Positions 6,833 through 13,630 of a stretch of DNA of 19,565 bases are shown here, one piece after another. Source of the stretch: CAZVEV01 sp964625865. Lineage in GTDB: Bacteria > Planctomycetota > Phycisphaerae > SM23-33. The notes under the pieces are model-generated. The model ran no database searches and had not been told where the DNA came from. It saw only the letters and a list, made by a program, of their open reading frames with translations. The stretch spans positions 1 through 19,565 of the forward strand of contig CAZVEV010000087.1 of NCBI GenBank assembly GCA_964625865.1. The letters run 5' to 3'. The position numbers were made by a program, and so were the translations under genes. Numbering within the stretch: position 1 is the stretch's first letter; the number at the start of each line of letters is the position of its first letter.

Positions 6833-7798
6833 ATGAGACGCAAACTGACGTACCTGACAGCGCTGGGCATTGCACTGTTGGGGTTCGCGCCGGTCGCCGT
6901 AGGGGCGACGGACTACACGATCCTGAAGAACCAGCAGTTGTACGGCAACCTGGACCAGGACGATATCCCGCAAGGCGGCGCGTTCATGTGCGGGCCGACC
7001 GCGGCGGTCAACTCGTTCAAGTACCTCGAGAACGCCTACCCGGCTCTCTACGGTAACTCACTGGTGCCCATCGGGGCCTCAGCGGGACAGGACCTGGACG
7101 GGGACGGCAACTTCGGCGATGCCTATGACGACATGATTGCCGTGGCCATGACCGTCGGTGATCAGCCCACGGCCGTACCTCCGGCGCCGTTGTACATGGG
7201 CACCAAGGCCGCCCTGGTCGGCGCCGGCGGGGGCGCCGGAACGTGGGACGACATGTTCATCTACGGCAAGCAGAAGTACATCGAGACCATGCTCCCGAAC
7301 AAGACGATCTACTCGGCCCAACTCAAGAGCACGTGGGCGTGGCCCGGCGCCCCGCCGCGGCCGGCCGACGAGATCCCGCCGATTCCCAAGCCCCCCTGGG
7401 TGCAGCACAATACCCAGCCCGATGCGGTGTTCCTGGCGCTGGAACTGGCCGCCTGCGAGGACGTCGAGATCCTCATCGTCGACGGCGACTGGGGCCATTA
7501 CCTCACGGTCACCGGCATCCAGTGGATCGACGCCAACAATGACGGGTTGATCAACGCCGGTGCCGCCGGCGAGCCTGCCTTCCTGCACTACATCGACCCG
7601 CTCACCGGCCTGCCGCCCTTGGCGCCGGCGCCGATCGGCGGGCAGAACGTCGTGGGCGATCCCGTGCGCGTTAGCTACGGCCTGTTCCCGCAGGCCGAAC
7701 TGGTGATGACCGTCTCGGAAAGCCCCATCCCCGAGCCGGCGACGATGACGCTGTTGGCGATCGGGGCCGTCGTGCTGGTGCGGCGACGCAAGAGGTGA
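6833..7798 (+). CDS. PEP-CTERM protein with C39-like cysteine peptidase signature
   Basis: This is a 321-residue exported protein. AAGGAG (about 6817-6822) precedes the ATG at 6833, giving a signal peptide (MRRKLTYLTALGIALLGFAP, cleavage near VGA-T). The C-terminus is a PEP-CTERM sorting tail: P300-E-P302, a hydrophobic helix, then RRRKR. The mature part has M52-C53-G-P-T-A-A-V-N60, which resembles the nucleophile motif of C39-type papain-like peptidases. It is followed by G221-H222-Y-L-T-V-T-G228 and H252-Y-I-D255-P, in the correct order for a Cys-His-Asp triad. I infer a cell-surface cysteine peptidase or an inactive relative. A D/N-rich calcium-type stretch (DLDGDGNFGD, 87-96) is also present. 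It is probably co-transcribed with the next PEP-CTERM gene 54 bp downstream. Confidence 0.8.
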   Translation: MRRKLTYLTALGIALLGFAPVAVGATDYTILKNQQLYGNLDQDDIPQGGAFMCGPTAAVNSFKYLENAYPALYGNSLVPIGASAGQDLDGDGNFGDAYDDMIAVAMTVGDQPTAVPPAPLYMGTKAALVGAGGGAGTWDDMFIYGKQKYIETMLPNKTIYSAQLKSTWAWPGAPPRPADEIPPIPKPPWVQHNTQPDAVFLALELAACEDVEILIVDGDWGHYLTVTGIQWIDANNDGLINAGAAGEPAFLHYIDPLTGLPPLAPAPIGGQNVVGDPVRVSYGLFPQAELVMTVSESPIPEPATMTLLAIGAVVLVRRRKR

Positions 7799-7816
7799 GC
7801 AGATCTGAGCAGATCT
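7797..7816. repeat. Tandem duplication of a 10-bp unit
   Basis: GAGCAGATCT occurs twice head to tail (7797-7806 and 7807-7816), starting inside the stop codon of the C39-like gene. Each copy contains the palindrome AGATCT. It is probably a small local duplication. Confidence 0.7.
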
Positions 7817-7852
7817 GACTAGACGAAGGACCTTTTTTCTGGAGAGAAGACA

Positions 7853-8527
7853 ATGAAGAAATCAATTCTATGTCTGTTTGTCGTTGCCCTCTGGTCCGTG
7901 CCGGCGCTGGCCGACGATTTCGCCCCGCCGACGTGGCGCGGTGGCGCGGGGTCGTATAAGGCCGAGTGGGATATGTTCCTAAACGGGAGCTTCAACGCCG
8001 GGATCGATGCCGACAGTGACGTCTGGGGTCCTCAGCCGCCCAATGGCGGAATCGAGTACGGCGGATTCCAGACGCATCTGGACTTCGATACTCCCTATAG
8101 CGACTGGGCCCTCGTTCCCCCGGGTGGCGGGGGGATCTGGTGCCCTGATCGCCCCGCGAGTTTCGCTGCCCACGTCATCAACTGGGTCGACACCGAAACG
8201 GAGAAGTGGATCCGTGTTCAGGTGACCTTCAGCGATAGCTGGGGACAGAACAGGTCGCCCAGCATCATCGACGTTCAAGGGCACGACCCCGGTACCACTG
8301 TGTACAATGAGTTCCCGCAGGGCCGTGTGGATGTCGATGCGACCCACTTCTACGAGGACTGGATCATCGTCCCCAATCCCGACTGGGAGGACATCTACTT
8401 CAGCCTGCCACAGGGCGTCATCGTCGAGCAGGTCATCATCGACACGATCTCGCCCGAGCCGGGTACGGTGAGCCTGCTGATGATCGGTGCGATGGCGGTG
8501 CTGCGGCGACGACGACGCGGCGCCTAG
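7853..8527 (+). CDS. PEP-CTERM sorting domain protein of unknown function
   Basis: This is a 224-residue exported protein. It has a signal peptide (MKKSILCLFVVALWSVPALA, residues 1-20) and a PEP-CTERM tail: SPEP at 200-203, a hydrophobic segment, then RRRRRGA. The middle is rich in Trp, Asp and Pro and reads as a beta-rich surface protein; I recognise no named domain. GGAGAG about 8 bp before the ATG supports the start. It lies 54 bp after the C39-like PEP-CTERM gene without an obvious terminator between them, so the two probably share the transcript from the promoter at 6285. Attachment to or passage through the outer envelope would require an exosortase that is not in this window. Confidence 0.85.
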   Translation: MKKSILCLFVVALWSVPALADDFAPPTWRGGAGSYKAEWDMFLNGSFNAGIDADSDVWGPQPPNGGIEYGGFQTHLDFDTPYSDWALVPPGGGGIWCPDRPASFAAHVINWVDTETEKWIRVQVTFSDSWGQNRSPSIIDVQGHDPGTTVYNEFPQGRVDVDATHFYEDWIIVPNPDWEDIYFSLPQGVIVEQVIIDTISPEPGTVSLLMIGAMAVLRRRRRGA

Positions 8528-8603
8528 CTCCGGGCGAGGTATATGTCCGAGACTGCCGGCCCCGCGGGCGGTGGCGTTGACCGCGGCGCCCCAGGCGGTG
8601 TGT

Positions 8604-8650
8604 AAGGCGAACCCCGATCGCGGTCTGCTCCGGGATCGGGGTTCCGCCTT
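8604..8650 (+). terminator. Stem-loop terminator between convergent PEP-CTERM genes
   Basis: AAGGCG plus AACCCCGATC (8604-8619) pairs with GATCGGGGTTCCGCCTT (8634-8650), a stem of about 16 bp with a single bulged base; the inner 11 bp (8609-8619 with 8634-8644) are perfect. There is no long T-tract. It lies 77 bp after the plus-strand stop and probably serves as its 3' end. Confidence 0.6.
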
Positions 8651-8658
8651 CACCCGCC

Positions 8659-8686
8659 CGGGGAGGCATCATGCTGCGCCTCCCCG
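8659..8686 (-). terminator. Stem-loop downstream of the minus-strand PEP-CTERM gene
   Basis: CGGGGAGGC (8659-8667) and GCCTCCCCG (8678-8686) form a perfect 9-bp stem with a 10-nt loop, 45 bp beyond the minus-strand stop codon. The position suits the 3' end of the convergent minus-strand transcript. No clear T-tract follows. Confidence 0.5.
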
Positions 8687-8730
8687 CAACGGGTCGGAGC
8701 TCCGGTTATCGCGTCTTTGTCGCCTTGCGT

Positions 8731-9666
8731 TCAGGACCTGCGTCGACGCCTCAACAGCATCGGAATCCCTGCGCCGCACAACAGCACCATGGTCGTCGGC
8801 TCAGGCGTCACGACCACGTTTTGCCACCAGTTCCACAGCGCCACGTTCGGGAGCCCGCCCGGAGGCACTGCCACGCTGCCCGCCATGCCGCCGTTCTCGT
8901 AGGCGTCGAGGAACATGACAGTGGTGGGGTTGAAGGTCGGCGGTGGGGGCGGCCCAAACGGCGCACCGGCCCCGGCGCTGAAGAAGATCGGGGCAACGGT
9001 GGTCAGCCCCGTTGCCTGGTCCACGGCCGAGGCCGGGTCGGGTGGAAAAGCCGGCGGCATGGCCCCGAGGACCGGGCCGATGGTTATGGTCCAGTTCTGG
9101 TTCCATGCGATGGTGTTCGTGGCGGGATTCGCCACCGCAGCGCAGCCCCACGTGTAGGTCCGTATCTGAGGCGGCGATACTCCCGGTACGCCGGCGTCCG
9201 TGAAACCGAACCCGATCGAGTTCATCTGCCCGCCGGCCACGGTGAACTGAGGCGGACAGACTGTGGCCGTCAGGACTTGCCCAACGATGTTCGGGTCGGC
9301 CGGATACTCGAACCGCCAGGCGGCGGTGTAGTCATTGGTGTCGGCCGACCCCCAACTCATGACCAGACCGGGACCGTTCAACTCCTCGCCCCCTTCCAGG
9401 GGGAAAGGAAGGGTCAGGTCCACCGCGGCAAGCGTCGGCTCGCTGTAGGTTCCCGGCCAGTCGAAGGGGGAACCCGTCGGGCTGGCGGGTGTGAGACTGC
9501 TGAACTCCGCCGCCGTCATCGGCCGGACCGTCCCAGCGGGACCACCGGCAAGCGCTGCGGTCCACTCTGCCTCGGTCTGCAAACTGATCTGTGGACCTGC
9601 GGCCGCCGGAACTGCGAAAAACACCAATGCACTTGTGAACATTACGGTTATGAACAGATTCTTCAT
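8731..9666 (-). CDS. PEP-CTERM sorting domain protein of unknown function
   Basis: This is a 311-residue exported protein on the minus strand. AAGGAGAG (complement of 9673-9680) lies 6 bp before the ATG at 9666. The N-terminus is a signal peptide (MKNLFITVMFTSALVFFAVP, then AAA-G). The C-terminus is a PEP-CTERM tail: TPEPTT (about 287-292), a hydrophobic segment, then RRRRRS. The body is rich in Pro, Gly, Ala and Thr with few charged residues, including a run of five prolines near the middle; I recognise no named domain. It converges on the two plus-strand PEP-CTERM genes, with hairpins between. Exosortase processing is inferred from the tail only. The frame is open 18 codons further upstream, but the ribosome-binding site argues against using that. 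Confidence 0.87.
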   Translation of the reverse strand: MKNLFITVMFTSALVFFAVPAAAGPQISLQTEAEWTAALAGGPAGTVRPMTAAEFSSLTPASPTGSPFDWPGTYSEPTLAAVDLTLPFPLEGGEELNGPGLVMSWGSADTNDYTAAWRFEYPADPNIVGQVLTATVCPPQFTVAGGQMNSIGFGFTDAGVPGVSPPQIRTYTWGCAAVANPATNTIAWNQNWTITIGPVLGAMPPAFPPDPASAVDQATGLTTVAPIFFSAGAGAPFGPPPPPTFNPTTVMFLDAYENGGMAGSVAVPPGGLPNVALWNWWQNVVVTPEPTTMVLLCGAGIPMLLRRRRRS

Positions 9667-9968
9667 CTTCCGCTCTCCTTGATATTGTTGACGAGGTGTC
9701 GCCTGGCTTCGAACTGGCAATGCCCTCTGCCAAACTCAGATATTGCGGCTCTGAATATCTGCCGACATGCCGGATTCCTTTCCGAACTGAGCAGATATTT
9801 CCATAAGACAGGTCGCCTCCATTCGGCCCTACTGCGAGGTACCACATCTCTTACATGCGCAACTCCTTTCACGCTGTAGTGTGACTCGCGAACACCGCAA
9901 CCGCCACCAGGCTCTGTCGCCCCCGGTTCACGAACCACACATGGATAAACTGATCTGCCATGTCGCGT

Positions 9969-9998
9969 CACTCGGCTGCCATGCCGCCAAGCCGAGTG
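9969..9998. repeat. 9-bp inverted repeat in the intergenic region
   Basis: CACTCGGCT (9969-9977) and AGCCGAGTG (9990-9998) are perfectly complementary with a 12-nt loop. It lies 30 bp upstream of the plus-strand terminator and could be part of the same small transcript or an operator. Confidence 0.55.
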
Positions 9999-10028
9999 CA
10001 ACAATGTATTTTATACCGTGGGTCTGCC

Positions 10029-10055
10029 AAGAGCCCAGTACAACGCTCTTTTTTT
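10029..10055 (+). terminator. Orphan intrinsic terminator in an intergenic region
   Basis: AAGAGC (10029-10034) pairs with GCTCTT (10045-10050) around a 10-nt loop and continues into an uninterrupted T-tract (seven Ts, 10049-10055). No plus-strand gene lies upstream within the intergenic region, so it would end either a small RNA or a leader of the downstream gene. Confidence 0.6.
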
Positions 10056-10162
10056 CTGCGGGACTCAGTTGGGGGACCAAATGTCTGGGTTTGGGGCTCC
10101 GGGTCTGTACAATGGTGTGACGGACAGGACGATCGGTTACTCGCGGAGCGAGAGGCTGGGCT

Positions 10163-11707
10163 ATGACACGACGAGTGATGTTGGCGTTGACAGTGGCAGG
10201 GGTGCTGGCCGCGGCGGGTGGGTCGCGGGCGGTTGCGGCCCGCCCGAAGGGGGCATCGGCGAAGGAGGCCCCGGCAACCGTCAGTGCGGCCCAGCGGATG
10301 GCGCGGGCGCGGCAGATCATGGGGATCAACGGCGAGGCGATGCGTCACTTCAAGGCCGGTCGCCTCGAACGCTGCAAGGACCTGCTGAACAAGATCCTGA
10401 AGATCGATCCGGGCAGCGGGCTGGCGCACTACAACCTGGCGTGCGTGTACACGGCCCAGAAGAAGCTCGACCAGGCGGTCCGCGAGTTGAACACGGCCCT
10501 GGACAAGGGCTATTCGTCGTTCGGCCATATGGAACGCGACCCGGACCTGGACGCGCTTCGGCGCTTGCCGGGCTACAAGAAGGTCCTTTCCCGTCGGGGC
10601 CAGATCCAGCGCGAGCGTGCGGGGAAGATCCTTGCCGGCCTGAAGAAGCGCTTCGGCGAGGGGTTCATCTGCGAGATCGATCACGACAGCAAGCTGGTGT
10701 TCGCCACGGACGTTGACCGCCGCACGCTGAACGAATTGCAGGCCTCGCTGTCGGCCTACGCGGCGGCCCAGTGGCGAACGCTGTTTTCCAACCGGTTCGA
10801 CCAGTACGTCACGGTGGTGATTCCGCGCGACGCGTCGATGATTCCGCGCGGCATCGGTGGGCTGTTTGACCCGCGAGCGAAGCAGTTGACGGCGAAGTCG
10901 ATCGGCATGGTCCTGACGCACGAGTTCACCCACGCCCTGCACTTTGCCGATCAGGAGGCCCGCGGACAGCGCCACGCGATCTGGGTCACCGAGGGCCTGG
11001 CCACGTTGTTTGAGAGTTCACACCTGGTAGCGGGGGTCCCCACGCCGATCCCCAACCAGCGATCCAACGCGATCAAGTATCTCGTGCAGCGCAAGCGCCA
11101 CATCCCCTGGTCGACGTTCTTTGCGCTGTCGCACCGGGACTTCATGGGCAAGGCGGCGACGGCCTATCCGCAGGGGCGGTACATCTTCATGTACCTTCAC
11201 GAGAAGGGACTGCTCAGAAAGTGGTACGACGCCTACACCGCCGGATACGCCACGGACAAGACCGGCGCCAAGGCGATCGCGCAAGTGGTGGGCAAGCCTC
11301 TGGGCGAAATCGAGGCCGACTGGCTGAAGTGGATCGGCACGGTCAGGGGCGTGCCCCGCCGCCTGGCGCCGAAGCAGGCGTATATCGGCGTGCAGTTGGC
11401 CAAGCAGGCTGACGGGCTGCGGATCCTGCGCGTCGTCCCGGGCAGCGCGGCGGCCAATGCCGGCCTCAAGCCCGACGACGTGATCACCAAGCTCGACGGG
11501 CGCCGCATGGTCGACGTGCCCGAACTGCTTCGAACCGTCACGTCGCACAGAGTCGGCGACAAGGTGAAGATCGAATACCGCAGGGGGGGCACGTACGCGA
11601 CGGTGACGGCCACCCTCGGCGCCGTGCCCGATCGCCTGGCCCCCGCGCCCAGACCGAAGCCCAAGCCGCAGCCGCAGACCCGTCCGGCGAAGAAGAAGGC
11701 GGCGTAG
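10163..11707 (+). CDS. Exported TPR / HExxH zinc metallopeptidase / PDZ protein
   Basis: This is a 514-residue protein in four parts. It has an N-terminal signal (MTRRVMLALTVAGVLAAAGG, cleavage near AVA-A). A TPR-like helical repeat region covers about residues 50-120 (AMRHFKAGRLERCKDLLNKI and the following helix pair). The zinc metallopeptidase domain has H253-E-F-T-H257 and a downstream E277 in WVTEGLATLFE as the likely third ligand, the gluzincin pattern. A C-terminal PDZ domain covers about 405-486 (IGVQL, then VVPGSAAANAGLKPDDVI). It ends in a Pro/Lys-rich tail. It resembles the DUF1570-like peptidases seen in planctomycetes. The catalytic glutamate E254 is intact, so activity is expected in the periplasm or at the surface. 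AGAGG about 8 bp before the ATG supports the start. Confidence 0.87.
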   Translation: MTRRVMLALTVAGVLAAAGGSRAVAARPKGASAKEAPATVSAAQRMARARQIMGINGEAMRHFKAGRLERCKDLLNKILKIDPGSGLAHYNLACVYTAQKKLDQAVRELNTALDKGYSSFGHMERDPDLDALRRLPGYKKVLSRRGQIQRERAGKILAGLKKRFGEGFICEIDHDSKLVFATDVDRRTLNELQASLSAYAAAQWRTLFSNRFDQYVTVVIPRDASMIPRGIGGLFDPRAKQLTAKSIGMVLTHEFTHALHFADQEARGQRHAIWVTEGLATLFESSHLVAGVPTPIPNQRSNAIKYLVQRKRHIPWSTFFALSHRDFMGKAATAYPQGRYIFMYLHEKGLLRKWYDAYTAGYATDKTGAKAIAQVVGKPLGEIEADWLKWIGTVRGVPRRLAPKQAYIGVQLAKQADGLRILRVVPGSAAANAGLKPDDVITKLDGRRMVDVPELLRTVTSHRVGDKVKIEYRRGGTYATVTATLGAVPDRLAPAPRPKPKPQPQTRPAKKKAA

Positions 11708-11720
11708 CTTCGGTTGAGGG

Positions 11721-11749
11721 TTCACAACCGCGCGGGCCTGCCGTATTAT
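11721..11749 (+). promoter_or_regulatory. Promoter giving a leaderless transcript
   Basis: TTCACA (11721-11726) and TATTAT (11744-11749) are separated by 17 bp. The expected start point, about 7 nt after the -10 box, falls at 11756-11757, the A of the next ATG. No Shine-Dalgarno is present, which agrees with leaderless translation. Confidence 0.55.
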
Positions 11750-11756
11750 TGGCCCC

Positions 11757-12785
11757 ATGGAATCGAAGCGCAGGAAAGGTGCCCGTCGTCCCCGACGCAA
11801 CCAGCCCCAGCCGCGTCCCGAGCCGCTGGCCCGCGCGCCGAAGGTCCACATGCAGGCCAGCGCCGCCGAACTGGACGACCGGGTCTTCGCGGCGGTCAGT
11901 GCGGTGACCGACGCGCTCGGCGCCGCCATCGAGTCCAGCCATTCCATCGCGGAGATCCACCTGCTGGCCACCCACGTGCACCTGCTCGGGGCGATGAAGA
12001 GCACTCACCGGTCCATTCGCTGCCTCATGTCGCACCAGGGCGACGACGACCTGGATCTGACCGTCGACGCCCTGCCGCTGGCACGCGTGCAGTTGGAGCG
12101 GGCGTTCCTGGCCCTGCTGCTGGCGGAGAAACCCAAGCGATGGCACACGCGCTACCGCAAGAACGCCTGGAAGGCGCTGGCCGAGAAGTTCTTCCGCGAT
12201 CGCTGCACGGTGGGGCACCTCGAGCCGTACCGCGACTACTTCAGTTCCAACGGGCCGGGTATTGCGGCGTTGCGCGCCTTTGCTCGCGAGATGGACGTCA
12301 GCGAGGACGAGTTCCAGACCCTTCGCAGCGACATGCTGGCCGACCAGGAGGCCGATCCGCGCTGGAAGCGGTGGTTCATCCCCGACATGCCCAACCCGCG
12401 CAAGAGCCTTCCCGAGCTTTCCGACCCGACCCGTCGCCAGTTGGCCGAACTGCTGTACCCGGCCTATGACAGCCTGTCGCACTTCTCCCACGGCGGGCTG
12501 GCCGGCGTGTTGGGCTCTGCGATCCTCCGCACCCCGGACGTCGCGGGCATCGAGGTCAACCGCGAGCAGTTCTGGACCAGCGCCGTCCTCGAGACGGCCC
12601 TGCCGATGAGCTACGTGGCGGTGGCGCTGGTGGCCACCTTCGTGCATCACGAGATGCTCGACGCCCCTGAGGCACGCCAGGCCCTGTTGGCGGCGTGGCA
12701 GCCGTACCTGTGCGACGGCGTGCCGCTGGGGATCGCCGTCTGGGACGCCTGGGCCGGCCGGACGCTGGGAGAGACCGACACGTGA
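11757..12785 (+). CDS. Conserved-looking alpha-helical protein of unknown function (DUF5677-like?)
   Basis: This is a 342-residue soluble protein without signal peptide or membrane segments. The first 30 residues are basic and Pro-rich (possibly nucleic-acid or membrane-surface binding). The rest is helical, with an RVQLERAFLALLL helix at 110-122 and a His-rich motif S239-L-S-H-F-S-H-G246. This arrangement reminds me of DUF5677-type proteins, but I would not rely on it. The ATG at 11757 is chosen because a promoter places the transcription start on it and no ribosome-binding site exists. The stop codon overlaps the GTG start of the next gene (GTGA, 12782-12785), so the two proteins are coupled and may work together. 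No enzymatic motif is visible. Confidence 0.75.
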   Translation: MESKRRKGARRPRRNQPQPRPEPLARAPKVHMQASAAELDDRVFAAVSAVTDALGAAIESSHSIAEIHLLATHVHLLGAMKSTHRSIRCLMSHQGDDDLDLTVDALPLARVQLERAFLALLLAEKPKRWHTRYRKNAWKALAEKFFRDRCTVGHLEPYRDYFSSNGPGIAALRAFAREMDVSEDEFQTLRSDMLADQEADPRWKRWFIPDMPNPRKSLPELSDPTRRQLAELLYPAYDSLSHFSHGGLAGVLGSAILRTPDVAGIEVNREQFWTSAVLETALPMSYVAVALVATFVHHEMLDAPEARQALLAAWQPYLCDGVPLGIAVWDAWAGRTLGETDT

Positions 12786-13507
12786 CCGACCGCTGCCCCA
12801 CCCGACGTCCCCTGGGCGGTGCGAAGGCCGCCGCGGCGCTGTTGGCCCTGGCGGCCCTGGGTCAGCCGCTGACGGCTCGCGTCCTGGCCGAGATCAGCCA
12901 CACCGCCGCCTACGTCGGGCCGACGGTTATCGTCGTTATCGCCCTGTGCCTCCTGACCCGCTACCACTTCATGCCCGAGTTGGCCGTCGCGGTGACCTAC
13001 GCCGCCGAGGCCCTGCTGGTTGCCGTGCGCGGACGATGGTTCACATCCAGCCCCCTCCAGGCCCTGACCGCCGGGAACCTGTTCGCGCTGGGCGTCCCGA
13101 TCGGTGCGATCCTGCTGGGCCATGCGACGGCATGGGTGGAACGGCACAGGCCGCTGTGGCAGTGGGGGGGCAAGACGAATCTGGGCCTGCTCTTGCGTCG
13201 CCCCGCCGCGTTGATTCGCGCCTACCGCTGGCCGACCGCGATCGTTCTGGTCGGCACGGCCCTCGACACGATCACCACCATGCGCGTGATGTACGCCAAC
13301 GGCGCCGCCGTCGAGTTGCACCCGGCCATGCGAGCAATCGCCGAAGAACTCGGCGTGACCCTGGGCGTACCACTTGCCTCGATGTTGCGGCTGGCGTTCG
13401 TGTTCTTCGTTGCGGCGTTCTGGCGGGCGTGGTGCGGCGCGCTGCTGGTCGTCGTGGGCGTCGGCTACACGCTGGCCGCCGCGAGCAACCACTTCGGCTG
13501 GCTGTAA
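12782..13507 (+). CDS. Multi-pass membrane protein of unknown function (DUF5658-like?)
   Basis: This is a 241-residue integral membrane protein with about six or seven hydrophobic segments, near residues 15-35, 43-60, 66-83, 95-115, 150-165, 192-216 and 218-236. The GTG at 12782 is chosen because it overlaps the previous stop codon by four bases and follows GGGAGAG (12767-12773) at normal spacing. Residues 161-181 contain LDTITTMRVM and AVELHP, similar to the D-x-x-T-T ... G ... E-x-x-P pattern of DUF5658 membrane proteins; this assignment is tentative. Translational coupling to the soluble protein upstream suggests a cytoplasmic-membrane pair. No transport or catalytic motif is evident. Confidence 0.78.
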   Translation: MTDRCPTRRPLGGAKAAAALLALAALGQPLTARVLAEISHTAAYVGPTVIVVIALCLLTRYHFMPELAVAVTYAAEALLVAVRGRWFTSSPLQALTAGNLFALGVPIGAILLGHATAWVERHRPLWQWGGKTNLGLLLRRPAALIRAYRWPTAIVLVGTALDTITTMRVMYANGAAVELHPAMRAIAEELGVTLGVPLASMLRLAFVFFVAAFWRAWCGALLVVVGVGYTLAAASNHFGWL

Positions 13508-13536
13508 CTACGCGTCGCACGTCGTCTCGTTAGGGG

Positions 13537-13565
13537 TTGGCGCAGGAGGGAAAATGGAGTATACT
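13537..13565 (+). promoter_or_regulatory. Probable asd promoter
   Basis: TTGGCG (13537-13542) and TATACT (13560-13565) are separated by 17 bp and lie 65 bp upstream of the asd start codon. Both boxes match the sigma-70 consensus at 4-5 of 6 positions. Confidence 0.55.
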
Positions 13566-13630
13566 ACTTGGCTCGGTGGGCGGGATCGGCCCGCGTAGAT
13601 GACTTTGACTGCAAGAGTGATGGAGAGATC

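Larger units (their letters stand above)
9667..10162. other. Divergent intergenic region with leader signals and an orphan terminator
   Basis: These 496 bp separate the minus-strand PEP-CTERM gene from the plus-strand peptidase gene and hold no gene I can support. On the minus strand a strong ribosome-binding site (GAAAGGAG, complement of 9863-9870) precedes a start codon followed at once by a stop (ATGTAA, complement of 9851-9856). A 9-bp hairpin occupies 9969-9998, and a plus-strand terminator occupies 10029-10055. A -10-like TACAAT at 10108-10113 might serve the downstream peptidase but has no good -35. Confidence 0.6.

Noticed and set aside
11538..12650. A 370-codon minus-strand open frame opposite the peptidase end and the unknown helical protein
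   Set aside because: Its translation is His/Arg/Gly/Val-rich without motifs. The plus-strand frame has the promoter and the coupled downstream gene.
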